Shown piece by piece: positions 22,101 through 32,500 of a stretch of 64,000 nucleotides of DNA. Both the position numbers and the translations under genes were made by a program. Within the stretch, counting starts at the first letter, position 1, and the number at the start of each line of letters is the position of its first letter. The notes beneath the pieces are model-generated. The model ran no database searches, was not told the origin of the DNA, and worked only from the letters and a program-made list of their open reading frames with translations. Where the stretch lies: NCBI RefSeq assembly GCF_027244095.1, contig NC_069658.1, positions 267,290,687 to 267,354,686 of the forward strand, read 5' to 3'. Origin of the DNA: Hemicordylus capensis. Its lineage: Eukaryota; Chordata; Lepidosauria; Squamata; Cordylidae.

Positions 22101-23604
22101 TCCCTTCCTACAGGCCGACCCATGTAGGATACTGGTTAAATTGGGAAGAGTGGGTTGCTCTGCAAAGTGGCTTCTAGGTGAAAGCCTGCAATCCAAAGGC
22201 CAGCTTCATTAGTGGAAAACGTTTCAGAGTATGTATGTCCATGGTTGGGATGCAGTTGATTTAAACAGCACTGTCTTTCCTTTTGAAGAGCTGGCAGCAG
22301 AGGAATGTGGAACTGCTCTGCTTTGTATTGTAGATTTGCAAATTCCTGATCCAGCTGAGCATGGATTTCAGTTCTTACTACAACCGGGTGCACATCCTGG
22401 GGGTAAGTGGCTGGAGCACAATAAGCGGCGGGGGGGAATATCCGGGGTATGTCAATGTATTGGAAGTGTTTTTGTCCATACTGCATTGACTTAAGGCTCC
22501 CTCAACCTAGATTTAAGAAGGCGGATTTATTGTAACTCAAATAATAAACTTGCGATAGGCTTAAGTTTAGAATGGAAAAACATGGAATTTGAATGAGCTG
22601 CACAGGGTTTAAATCTGGATTCAGACAAGCTTTGTGGCGTGTGACAAATTCATCACTCTGAGCCATATACTGTAGTGTTTCTGAAATGACGAGGTGTACA
22701 AGAGTGGATATTTTTGGCGAGTACTGTGGGGAAGAAGATGGGTTGGAAGCCGGCGGCTCACAGGTACTTGCTTCCATTTTTCCCCTTAAAGCTGTTTGCT
22801 ACCGTTTTGAAAACTACTTCCTTTTAAAGGAAGATTTTTTTTTAAATTTGACGAAGGCAAAAAGGATCTGCTTTCCAAACTAGATTCCACAGTGGTCGCA
22901 AGTGGGCAGGCTCTCTCTTGGGGAGAAAATGACAAGGACTAGCTCTGTGACCCGAAGGGTACCATTTGGGGTTGCCGTTGCCCAGGCTCTGCTAGTCCCA
23001 TAGCATGGAAAGCTCTCCACACTGACTAACAAAGCAATAGAATTCTCCACATTCTTCACGTTTTCCTGAAAGTGGCTGACATCCTAATGCTACATGCATG
23101 CTTCTAACAAAGGTACGCATGTAGTGCTTCCCCCCCCCCCATGCTACCAGAGCACGAGTGTTCTCGCATAAGAACGCAATTATTTTTGGCACTCTCCCAC
23201 TCCTCCAGAAGTGCTCTGTTATAGCAGAAACACTTCAGTAGCATGGCGGTGAGTGCTGCATGCATGCTGCTGTTAGAAGCACGCATGCAGCATTAATCAG
23301 GATGTTGGCCGCTGAGCCAAAACAGTGCCCTGTGTGATAAAATAGGGGGGATTCCTATCCAGGGACATGGAGGAGCAGAAGGGGAAACTTAGTCCCCCTA
23401 GATTCAAGGGAAGGCCAGCCCTTGAAAGGTCAGTCTCCTACTGACAGGAGCACATGGCCATCCTTTTTTTTTTGCCTCCAACAGGAGCCACGGTCCCACT
23501 TGTTCAGCCAGATGTTTGCCCGCTTGCAGCTTATGAAAGCCGTGAGGGAAGTGCTCCATAGTGCTCTGGCCACCCTCCACCTGCCTCCTCTTAGCCAAAT
23601 CTGA
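10193..23604 (+). CDS. DALRD3: DALR anticodon-binding domain-containing protein 3 (13 coding exons)
   Basis: DALRD3 partners METTL2 to install 3-methylcytidine in arginine tRNAs; it is related to the C-terminal part of arginyl-tRNA synthetases. Coding exons: 10193-10381, 12917-13215, 14729-14994, 16810-16868, 16964-17086, 17435-17505, 18269-18327, 18697-18779, 19611-19731, 21018-21076, 21459-21572, 22334-22402, 23485-23604. All have AG/GT borders and consistent phase, giving 543 residues, the length I recall for the human protein. Recognisable blocks are SRDFLAP in exon 1, GYDPNLD at the end of exon 3, KHLVCGPVK in exon 6, STKGTKSG and [12 protein letters not shown] in exon 9, and [13 protein letters not shown] in exon 12; the C-terminal DALR domain ends HLPPLSQI. 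I chose ATG 10193 because MATVVSKL aligns with the mammalian N-terminus. It converges with the next minus-strand genes. Confidence 0.97.
10403..10475 (-). repeat. Right arm of a near-perfect inverted repeat around DALRD3 exon 1
   Basis: This arm begins 21 bases after the exon 1 splice donor, inside intron 1, and mirrors 9891-9962 with one extra base and one substitution over 73 positions. The 440-base spacer holds the proximal promoter, the start codon and the whole first coding exon. Confidence 0.95.
11385..11500 (+). repeat. Possible L2/MIR-like fragment in DALRD3 intron 1
   Basis: The stretch ccaaggagcttacagtctaa followed by an A/G-rich run resembles the internal part of L2-related elements. 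Short, diverged, family uncertain. The rest of intron 1 (10476-12916) shows only A/T-rich sequence. Confidence 0.35.
13886..14185 (+). mobile_element. 5S-rRNA-headed SINE
   Basis: The head keeps a 5S rRNA-like region (gggtctgccctggttgcata, then gaatgggagact), followed by a body with ggttccaagttccctccctg and a tail ending in ggcagcttcctatgttcc. It lies in DALRD3 intron 2. Its tail is shared with the tRNA-headed SINEs of this window. Confidence 0.85.
14454..14620 (-). repeat. Diverged tRNA-headed SINE with a hairpin at its edge
   Basis: On the minus strand the piece has a tRNA-like head (box B region ggttcaagccctggcatctc-like) and fits the SINE family at 25637-25834. Its left edge, 14454-14503, forms a 13 + 7 bp stem (tttctatacaaag facing ctttgtatagaaa). 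Confidence 0.5.
15390..15580 (-). repeat. CR1 LINE 3' end fragment
   Basis: The plus strand reads aaaagccctgctgggtcagg, then ggcctatctagtccagcacc, the reverse complement of the usual CR1 tail (ctggactagatgggccttggcc). The following 15499-15570 segment recurs in diverged form at 13507-13583. Confidence 0.6.
15839..16112 (+). mobile_element. L2-like LINE 3' end fragment
   Basis: Plus-strand copy of the block at 3391-3602, with ctgtcctgagccatttttgg near the end and an (ATA)n tail at about 16095-16111. It lies in DALRD3 intron 3. Confidence 0.65.
17758..18017 (+). mobile_element. 5S-rRNA-headed SINE, 5' eroded
   Basis: Carries gctaagcaaggtctgccctg and gttgcatatgaatgggagac, which match 5S rRNA internal promoter sequence, then the shared body and tail ending ggcagcttcctatgttcc. 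Sits in DALRD3 intron 6. The first 40 or so bases of the head are hard to see. Confidence 0.85.
19755..19975 (+). mobile_element. tRNA-headed SINE
   Basis: Box A-like ttggtggtagagtacatgct and box B-like cgggttcagtccctgg head, then a ctaggtagggctgggaaaga body and the same tail as the 5S-headed SINEs (tcaatggaccaagggtctaa). It contains a small gactagactagactagaca repeat. In DALRD3 intron 9. Confidence 0.8.
23071..23315. mobile_element. Probable MITE in DALRD3 intron 12
   Basis: The ends mirror each other: gtggctgacatcctaatgct and gcatgcttctaacaaagg on the left face gttagaagcacgcatgcagc and attaatcaggatgttggccg on the right. No coding capacity. I could not fix the target-site duplication, so the superfamily is unknown. 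Confidence 0.55.
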
Positions 23605-24884
23605 GCAAGCCAGACCTGTGCCTGCTGAGGAGCTCACAGAACCCTGCCTCAGATCTTCCCGATGAAGAGCTTCATGAAGAGACAGGGGAAGCACAGCCCC
23701 ATGGCCACAAGTGAGGAAAGGACTGTCACCAGTGATCGTCTGGCAAAACACAGCCCTGCAAGACCCAAATAATGTGTTGGACTTGAACTGCTGGAGAGAA
23801 GATTGAGGAGGGGTGCTTGGACTTCTTATATACTCCCAACAATGAGGGGCCTTCTGAAATGCTTCACTGCCCCAGTGACCAAATTCCAGTTGGAAACCTA
23901 AAGAAACGAAACGGCAGCCAGCGGGAAGGAACGTGGGGGAGTGCATTACTCCAGTTCTTATATTTTGCATTTGCTCACAGTGGGTGTAACGAAATGACCA
24001 AACTTGAGTAAACTAAAAGAAAGCACCTGTCATTGATGGCTTACTGTTGTTTTTATTCTCTTTCACTGAGGTCCTGTTGTTGCCCCCGTTACAGAAAAAC
24101 TTTGGCACCAACACTGGAGACAAAAGTTAGTTCATTTACAAATACAGGCACACAGAAACTTCTTTGGGAAGAAGACAAGATGATGCCACTAGAAGAGCTT
24201 TTTCGTGTACTGCAAGGTGGGCTGAGTCTGAGGCTTTTGTATCAGTTTGTAGTCTACAGCAAGAGATGGGAGGGAAAGAGGAGAGCTGGTCTTGTGGTAG
24301 CAAGCATGACTTGTCCCCTTAGCTAAGCAGGGTCCACCCTGGTTGCATTTGTATGGGAGACTAGAAGTGTGAGCACTGCAAGATATTCCCCTCAGGGGAT
24401 GAAGCCGCTCTGGGAAGAGCAGAAGGTTCCAAGTTCCCTCCCTGGCATCTCCAAGATAGGGCTGAGAGAGATTCCTGCCTGCAACCTTGGAGAAGCCGCT
24501 GCCAGTCTGTGTAGACAATACTGAGCTAGATGGACCAGTGGTCTGACTCCGTATAAAGCAGTTTCCTATGTTCCTAAAGAGGCAGAGGTAAGTCACTAGC
24601 ATAAACAAACTGTTCAGTGCTTGCTGTCCTCCATCTGCAGGCACAGAGCTACTGCTAAGCTGGGGAGAGAGGCAAACTGACCCAATGGGCTGTGTGTGCA
24701 TAAATGGACTTCCTTTCAGTTTCTTTTGTCCTGCTGTGCCTGTCAGATAGTTTTGGCACACTGACCGGAGTTTACTCGACCTGTCCTCTCTGTGCTATGT
24801 GCTGCCAGTTAGCCGTTCCAGGTATGGTGCTTGGCTGCTGTCCGTCTTGTTCTGCACTTCCTCCCAAAAGCACACCAGGGCTGG
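23605..24884 (+). other. DALRD3 3' UTR and space to the next gene's stop codon
   Basis: The DALRD3 3' UTR probably fills the first part; there is no AATAAA close to the stop, only a weak AGTAAA at about 24007. One 5S-headed SINE (24280-24575) occupies much of the rest. The stop of the minus-strand candidate gene is at 24885-24887, so the two genes are convergent. Confidence 0.5.
24280..24575 (+). mobile_element. 5S-rRNA-headed SINE, nearly complete
   Basis: The best preserved plus-strand copy: starts gagagctggtcttgtggtag, contains cttagctaagcagggtccac (5S rRNA-like) and gtatgggagactagaagtgt, then the body and a tail ending cagtttcctatgttcct. Confidence 0.88.
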
Positions 24885-27800
24885 CTACTTCAGCTGTTTC
24901 ATCAGGAGACAGATGAGCTGCTGGCGCTGCATCCAGTGCTCGTGGCTCTGATGGGGTGGCAGCTCAAAGAATGAGAAAGTGAAATTGCGGCTGAAGTTGA
25001 GGTTGGTGATGCTGGGCACAGGCGGCAGCGTCATCCCTTGCCACTTGCTCCCGAAGTGTCGGGGCAGCCCTCGGCTGCGGCTCTTCTGCTTGCCCTTGCC
25101 CTGGAGCAACCTGGCCCTCCGCCTCTGGTTCCCGTCAGCAGCCAGGGCCTTCTCTCCAAGTTCTGGGAAAAAGCTGCAGGAGCCAGGAGTGCCTGCTGCT
25201 GCTGCTGAGAAAGGGACACTGTGCAAGAAGGACACCATGGGCTTGAAAAGGGCATGGAAAGCGGCCTCGGACTGGGAGGGCCCCATCCAGGGCGACATGT
25301 CGTTATTGCCCAAGGGGGCCCCTTTAGCTTGGGAAGAGCAGGCAGGGAGGCATGGCAGCAGCTTCCGGCCCGGTTTCTCTGAGATGGGAGAAATGGGCAG
25401 AGCAAGTGTTAGCAAGGCAAGAGGAAGGACAGGAGGAAGCCGCTCGCGCCTGAGGCTCAAGGGGGGCACTGTGGGTCTGGCCCCGGAGCACAAGGGACCT
25501 GCATCCTCAGCTACTCTGGGGCTGTCGACGAAAGGACTGGTGGAGGCCAGCAGCCTAGCTGAGGTGGGGAAGTTCAGCCTCCCTAGCCCATTTCCAAGGG
25601 ATGCTCCAAAGGACACAGCTCTGGCCCACTCGGCATGGGGCTGTAGCTCAGTGGCAGAGCATGCATTTGCTTTGCATGCAGAAGGTCTCGGGTTTGCTCC
25701 CTGGCAGCATCTGCAGGCAGGGCTGGGAGAGACTCCTGCCTCAAACCTTGGCAAGCTGCTGCCAGTCAGTGTGGACAGCACTGAGCTCGATGGACCAAGG
25801 GTCTTGCTCTGGATAAGGCAGCTTCCTATGTTCCAAGATCCCTGTCTGTGCCAACAACCACTGCACCCTCTATAGAAGCCGTTAGCACTTAAGCAACAGC
25901 AGAGCCCTATTCAGACATTACAGTGCTCAGTGTCTGTACACACGTACATGTTTGTGTGAATGACTGTACATGCATTCATTTTAAAAGTGAACCTGGATGC
26001 AGGCCCCTTTAAAGGCAGGGTAGAGACAGGAAGTGTACTACTGTATGTGCACTGAACATCACATGTGAATAATTCTGTGTAAGCACACTGTATACATTAA
26101 TGTGTGAATAGGGCGTAGGAGTTGCTGCTTCCTTCCACAGAGACTCTTCCCAAATATCAGCAAGGGCGCTGTGGCCCAGTGCCAGGTTCTCTGTCATCCA
26201 GCCAATGGGGGTAGGGTAGAGATCAGAGCCTCACCAAGGTCTTTGTCTCCTTCTCTGGGAATCGGGGGAAGAGCAATCCCGTTTTGCCTGGGGATTACGG
26301 AAGTCTTGGGGGCAGCTTTGCTCTGGTGCTTGACTGCAGCTCCTACCTAGGCATGGGAAAACCATACAAGTTGAATTGAGTGAGTGTCAGAGAGCACAAG
26401 AAGACAGTAAGGATTGCAAACAACAGTCTATGCAAGGTGGATCTTGGGCTAGGGCCTGCACAGTGGCTATTCTTTTCCAGCTGACACTGTGGCCACGTGA
26501 CTACTGGGAGCCTTGGCAAAATACAAAGGTCTGCACGGCCCTCAGACAGTCTCTTGCTGGTGAGCAAATCTAGGCCACCGTTGATGCAGACTGGCGTGAA
26601 AGCGTGCACTGCTAGTGGGGTGGCATCAGGACTCGGCCAGCTGGGGACCCACACCCTGTCGGGGGCCCACGTGGCTAGGCTGAGCCTTGTGCTGCTGCCA
26701 CTGTGCCCAGCATCCTCACTGGCAAATGAGAGTGTCCGCCAGAGGCCCCCCCCCCGGGATGCTTCCAGTGGCTGGTGGGAACGGCTGGAGAAGAAGGAAC
26801 TGCTACACACAAGTCACCCTCGCCAAATGAAGAGGGAGCTCATTGGCTGATCGGAGCAGGAAGAGCTGCTACATGCCACTGCTGGTAAGCTCAGGCTGGG
26901 GGGCAGCTGAGTGCAGGGCTTTGCCCCAGCAACCTGGCACTAGGACTGCTGCTGGGTATTCTGAAGAGAATGCAACCCAACCAGGCACGAGTCTATCTGG
27001 GGATATTTTAGATTAAAAGGCCGGGTAGAATTCTTTAAAATAAGCTAAAAATCATGAGGAAGAAGCACATGTTACCATGACTCATACGCAAGCTAGCCCC
27101 GTTCTATTCGTATTCTCTAGCAGCTTTGATAATGGAATTCCTGGTGCTTTTCATGCAAGCCTGCACGAGTGCCTCTGCCTAGCTCATCCTCCCCTTGCTC
27201 AGGCTTCTCAAGGGCCAAGCCTCTTCGCGGCTGCAGAGAGAGCCAGTGCAGAAGCATTCAAAAGCACCACCAGGCGGCTTCTTGTTCCCGCTTGGCCTGT
27301 GGAGTCAGCCTTGCCACCTCACAGACTCCAAAGTCCGGAGAATACCCCGTCCATACCCTCCTCACTGCCCCCTCAGTGAAGAATGGACAAGCAGTGGAGC
27401 CAGCCATCCGGACTGCAATTATGAACTAGCAACCCCATTATGCTGTGAAGGCAGACATGCCCAGAGGTAATGGACAGCAACCTGGTTCAGGAGCTTAGCG
27501 CGATCCTGCATGCTGAGCCACTCTGAAATATCATGCCCCATCTCTGCACTCCGCCAGAGCCACGAAGGCTTCGCCTACCTTCTCCAGCCATCCTAAGCTC
27601 TTGCCTCCAGCAGGCTCTTCTTTGTCCCTTCCATGGCTCTGGCATTTCCTGCAGGCAGGGGTCACCCCCATTCTCATGGCACAGCCTGGGTGGGTGATGA
27701 CACTGGCTGTGGGCAGGGCTGCGCCTCGGATCATGGTGCCAGTCACGGAAGGGAGCAGGGCGGTTGCTTCCAAGGGCGCTATCGGCTGTGACGCTTCTGC

Positions 27801-27971
27801 CGGGCTCTGCCTGGCCCTTTGGGTGAAGTGTGGCTGGAAAGGCATCTTTGAGCTGACCCAACGGGAGCATCCCAGGTAAGGCTCTGGCAGCTGGAGAGTG
27901 CTCAGCAGCTCCTGAACATGGCACTGGAAGAGGCCAGGCAGAGCATGAATGCCCATCAGAGGAGAGCTCAA
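24885..27971 (-). CDS. Unrecognised multi-exon gene between DALRD3 and WDR6
   Basis: I do not recognise this protein. Three minus-strand exons fit together: an upstream exon ending at 27579 (open from ATG 27971; a splice acceptor could cut it shorter), a middle exon 26235-26346, and a terminal exon 24885-25378. Each border has a good signal (GAGAAG|gtaggc; cctag|GTAGGA; CTTG|gtgagg; a long pyrimidine tract ending ctcag|AGAAAC), and the phases agree (0, then 1). The predicted product is rich in Pro, Ser and basic residues, with LPPIP in the middle exon, LPPVP and a KGKQKSRSRG basic patch in the last, and a C-terminus ending in CLLMKQLK. No signal peptide, membrane segment or known domain is visible; it looks largely disordered. 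A tRNA SINE and a MITE occupy its last intron. A 5' exon may be missing. Confidence 0.5.
25637..25834 (+). mobile_element. tRNA-headed SINE, well preserved
   Basis: The head ggggctgtagctcagtggca (box A) and ggtctcgggtttgctccctg (box B) is clearly tRNA-derived; the tail ends aaggcagcttcctatgttcc, shared with the 5S-headed SINEs. Too rearranged in the anticodon region and tail to be a working tRNA gene. Lies antisense in the last intron of the unrecognised gene. Confidence 0.85.
25905..26113. mobile_element. MITE with inverted ends
   Basis: Ends mirror each other: ccctattcagacattacagt on the left and cattaatgtgtgaataggg on the right. No open frame. Sits in an intron of the unrecognised minus-strand gene. 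Superfamily not determined. Confidence 0.6.
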
Positions 27972-29554
27972 GCCTTGCTACTCGGCATCCTTCTGGTGCC
28001 AGCCCCACCAGCTGCATCCCACACTCTGTGCAGCCTGGGGCAGCGTTGCTCTAGTTGGCAGGGAGTTCAGCCGCTTACCCTGAGACCACAGGCCATTGGG
28101 AATCAGCAGTGCATGAACCTCTGCACAAAGGGGCCGTGGTGTGACCTTCCTGTGGCTGCCGCCTGGGCCATGAAATATGCATGGAGCTGCTGGGGAGCCC
28201 GTAACTCCAGCCCGTCCAGGGCTCAAGTGCTGAATTATTGAGCACAGGTTGGAAGGCACTTGCTCAGCAACCCAGCACGTTTGCACCTCCAAATGAGGGC
28301 CCCAAGTCCTAAAAGGAGAGCCTAGCAGGGGCTGAAGAGTGAAAATGCAGAACACGCGGCTTGAAGGGGAAAATAATGTACAGGGGTGGAGTCCAAAGGG
28401 GATATGGTTGGAACTTCCCTACTGTTCGACAGGGAACCAGAGTTGGCCTCCTTCCTTAGAGTCCATTCAGGGTATTCCCTTTCCATCTGAGTGTCTGCAT
28501 TGATCACAGACTATATCATCTTTCCCTCCTGAACCATCCATGAATCAGGGAGGTGCTTCTTCCAAAACAATCTTCTGGCTAGACATTTTTTTCAGGGGCA
28601 GGGAGCACACAGAAAGCCTCTTCTGTCAGTTTTATAGTGGAAAAAGGCCAGTGGTCAGCAGGCACACACAAAGTCAGAAGCTATATTAAGCAAGCTAGCA
28701 CCTGAAACTGGCAACTACATAAACAGCAGTAATCGGTATTTCTGAGTTGGTAGCTCAGACACAACGGTATGACAACAGGAAACCCTTCTCTGCAACAGGA
28801 AGAAGGAATTAAATTCTATGGGCTCTTCTCAATCATATGATCAGAGGTTTCCCAAATCCAAGTGAATTGAATCCTCTTGATCTTCATCCTGGAGGCTAGT
28901 TCTGAGAGATAATTCAGTGTAGCTGGAAGGAAAACGGGACCACCTCTCCCCTGCGGTCAGAAGAAGAGGCCTGAAGTTGGAAAACTCTTGTAGTTTCAGA
29001 AAAGGAAGGGCATATTTGTAAACTTCAGTCATCAGACCGGTGAAGGCAGAGGGACCATATTCAGCATCTCAGATGTAGGCACCCTAATAAAAGATTGCTA
29101 AGCTGCGTTTCCAGCTGTGCTATCAAACCAGACAGTTACTGCTGAAGGAGCCAAGGCAAGTGATGTGATAAGAAGGGGGAATATCTGCATGGGATTCTGA
29201 TGACGTGTATGAAGCTGTTCTATACTGAATTAGATCATTGGTGCACCTAGGTGAATACTGACTCTATCGAGTGGCAATGGCTCTTCAGGTTTTTACCCAG
29301 CCCTCCCTGGACGTGCTGGGGATGAAACCCAGGACCTTTTGCATAGAAAGCAGATGCCCTATCACCAGGCTACAGCCCTTCCCTAAAGTAGTTACCCAAG
29401 AAGCAGCCTTCCCTGTGGGACAGGGCCAAGATGGCCCTTGCAGCTTTCACATGGTGTTGTCCCTCTGCCCATCTGGCAGTCATTCTTATTCCTTTGTTTC
29501 CCAATCGGGCAAGGCCATTGTGGGCTCTCTTCACTTTCTTTCGCATGCTCATTT
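27972..29554. other. Space between WDR6 stop and the unrecognised gene
   Basis: Holds the WDR6 3' UTR and possibly a first exon or promoter of the unrecognised minus-strand gene. A diverged tRNA SINE lies at about 29230-29385. I see no clear poly(A) signal on the minus strand near the WDR6 stop. Confidence 0.4.
29230..29385 (-). repeat. Diverged tRNA-headed SINE
   Basis: Minus-strand head (aagggctgtagcctggtgat, gggcatctgctttctatgca, box B-like ggtttcatccccagc) and a degraded tail (cactcgatagagtcagtatt). Old copy. Confidence 0.6.
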
Positions 29555-32500
29555 TTATTTCTGCACCTGCCCGATAGGCCTCTGCTCAGATGGCATAACA
29601 CAGCGGAGAACCTCCAGACCCTGGCCACATATCACACTGCAATAGCTTTGCTTCTCAGCTTCCCAACACTCCAGAGAAGCCACATCAGCCACATGGCAGA
29701 ACTTGCTGCACACAAAAGACAGCCCATCCTCACAAAGGCGCCATAGTGTCAGACGCTGGTCCACAGAAACAGACAGGAGGAAGTCCGGGTGGAGGATGTG
29801 CACCCCTGTCACATGAGCCGCATGAGCACAAAGCCGTGAGAGCTTCCTGGAAACGTGGACGCCTGTCCCAGCAGTGGGGCTTTTGGAATTTGTGCCAATA
29901 ACACAGAGAGAGATGGAGCCATCGTCACTGCCGCTGGCCACGAGGAAATGCCCATCTGCCGTTTCCTGGATGTGGAGGCTATTCACACCACAGCTGTGAG
30001 CCTGGACAGTCAACACCGGGGTCCCCAGGGCTGGAAAACACGAGAGGGGCTTGTCAAATTATAACATGTGCAAGGTTGAAGGGGAACACAGTGCAGATCA
30101 GATGATGCCCTTGCAAGAGGGGATATGGAGAGATAGATATAGATACATACACATGAAGGTCATCATCTATGTGGTCGCTAGGAGTCGACAGTGACTTGAT
30201 GGCACTTAATCAATCAATCAAGGTGGCACACACAAACAGAACAGTCAATACCATCACCTACCCAGAAGCTTCCTTTCGTTGCTTTCCACCTTTACAGCCT
30301 CTGCAGCCTGCTCAACGGTGGCAGTGATATCCCAAAATGCAATACTCCCATCAGTGGCAGCACTGCCCAAGAAATGTCTCCTGTGAAATAAAACGCATTG
30401 GTGAGACTGGCTTTCTAGGGGCCTCAGGTCACATCACCATATCCCTGCCTTGAGTTTTCAGTTTTCCAGGTAATTCTGCATGAGAGACTGTTTTGGTTGA
30501 GGGGGCTACATCTTGTGGCCCATTTAAAAGAAAGTCGCTGCTGCAAGTCTTACCTCCTTTGGTCTGCTGTCTTGTGTGCAAATGCCTGGATTTTCAGGAC
30601 ACAGTGCTGATGATGAAAGGACTCTGCCACAAGCCACAGTTTCTGAGCGCCCTCAAGCAGCAAGAAAAGCCTATTACAGAGATGCAGGCAGATCGTCAGT
30701 ACAAGAAAAGGAGATGCACTGGCTAGCAAGGGCTGCAGTTATGTGCTGGCTCTGCTGCTCATGTGGTCCAGTTGGGGGATACTGATGCATTGCAGAATAG
30801 CAGCTGCTCTGCATAGGATATTCTCTCCCCCTTGCCCCTCTGGCTCCTATCACCCATTAGCTCTGTATTCTTGCCTAGCAGGTAAGGAAAGCCCACTCTA
30901 ACTTCCAGGCGCCTCCCAGGGAGAGTGCAGTGATCCTTCTTACCGGACAGATCCATCACTGCAGGCAGCAGCTAGGAAAAGTAAGGGGCCAGGCAGCTCT
31001 GCATCCTCTGTATAAGCTAGCACTGCAATTGACATATACCTGAAACAAAAAAGCAGCAGTCAGTTGGCCTTTCTGAGGCTCTCCCTCTGCTGGCAGTTCA
31101 AACATCTAGAGCAGTGTTCCTCAACGTTTTTGGTGTCATTGCATTACACATGCCGTTTCCTGGACCAGCAGTTAGTAAGGGGGTCGCCCCCAACTCCCGG
31201 CACCCCCCACCCCAAAACAATTTCAGGCAGCAGCCCTTGCTGCTGGATCATGTTCATTTTGAGGAAGTGAAATGAACATTGTCCAGCTGCAAGGGCTGTC
31301 TGGAAATGAGCTCCAGAGAGCTCCCAGTGGTTTCCGCCCGCCCAAAATTGTTTTTTTTTTGGGGGGGAGAGTTTTTATTAGTGATGCTTCACGGACCTGT
31401 ACCCAATGCCTCAGAGACTGGTGGTTGAGAAACACTGATTTAGAGCAGCAAATGCATGCATTCACATGCTGGCCCATGGCGTGTTTACATCATTACATGC
31501 TATGGTGCCCACTATGTGTGCAGGAGAGCAGTCACCTCCTAGACACGGGCCTGCTTATTCTGATTCACAGCCCAGAGCAGTGGAGAGAACAATCGGCTTC
31601 TGGTATTAATTAAGCAACTGGACCTCGCTGTGCAAAATGTATTCCGGTTCTGCTAGTCAAGGGGAGGGACAAAACTGTTTTCCAGCTGTGCGACCTCCAC
31701 TGTGGAAAGTCCTGCCCCAAGAAGCCCACCTGGCTCCAACCTCATTGCCCCACCGGACTGAGGTGTGGCTTTTTAGGGGAAAGGTGATTTGGTTTGGGGT
31801 TTTCCTGCTATGTGGGAGCTTTACTTGACCTGGTGGCGCTCTTTTTCTTTCTCCGCTGCTGTTAATGTATTTTATTGATATTTTGCTTCTTGTGGCTTCA
31901 TAATTATTCTTGTGAATGTTTTTATTGTCTGATGACGTTGTTAGCCATTTCATTTTTTCTTTAAATCGAAAAGCGGGATATAAACCCTATATTAACCGCC
32001 CAGAGACAAAAGATTGGGCAGTATAGAAGTTAAATAAAATAAAATAATGTATGTAAGACAGTGATCCTTCCCAGTCTCACCACTGCCAGTCCCATGTGGC
32101 TCCCCTCTGTCTGGCTTTGGAGATTTCCTCTAAGTACTGACCACATCCTTTCAAAGCTTCTCCCCATGACCTTGAGGGCAGAAACTTGCTGGATCATCGG
32201 GATGCTGAATTCTAGGCCCAGTGTCCAATCCCACGTGTGCATAGTACTGCCATGTGGTCCATCCTGTTCTTGGGGACTTTTATTGACACCAATGGCCTTT
32301 AGCAATAGCAATAGCAATAACACTTACATTTATATACTGCTTTATAGCCGGAGCTCTCTAAGCAGTTTACAATGATTTAGCATATTGCCCCCAACATTCT
32401 GGGTACTCATTTTACCGACCTCGGAAGGATGGAAAGCTGAGTCAACCTTGAGCCCCTGGTCAGGATCGAACTTGTAACCTTCTGGTTACAGGGCGGCAGT

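Noticed and set aside
25637-25710. Possible tRNA gene
   Set aside because: Boxes A and B are present, but the rest is SINE body and the shared tail follows, so it is a tRNA-derived SINE.
24979-25875. 298-codon plus-strand open frame
   Set aside because: It overlaps the minus-strand exon with good splice signals and runs through a tRNA-headed SINE, so it is most likely a shadow frame in GC-rich DNA.
26343-26810. 155-codon minus-strand open frame
   Set aside because: Its reading overlaps the start of the middle exon in another frame and it has no splice borders or recognisable motif; likely intron sequence.
27601-27879. Plus-strand open frame ending at a CAG|gtaagg donor-like site
   Set aside because: The donor is good, but no matching plus-strand exons were found, while the minus strand of the same stretch joins in phase with two further exons.
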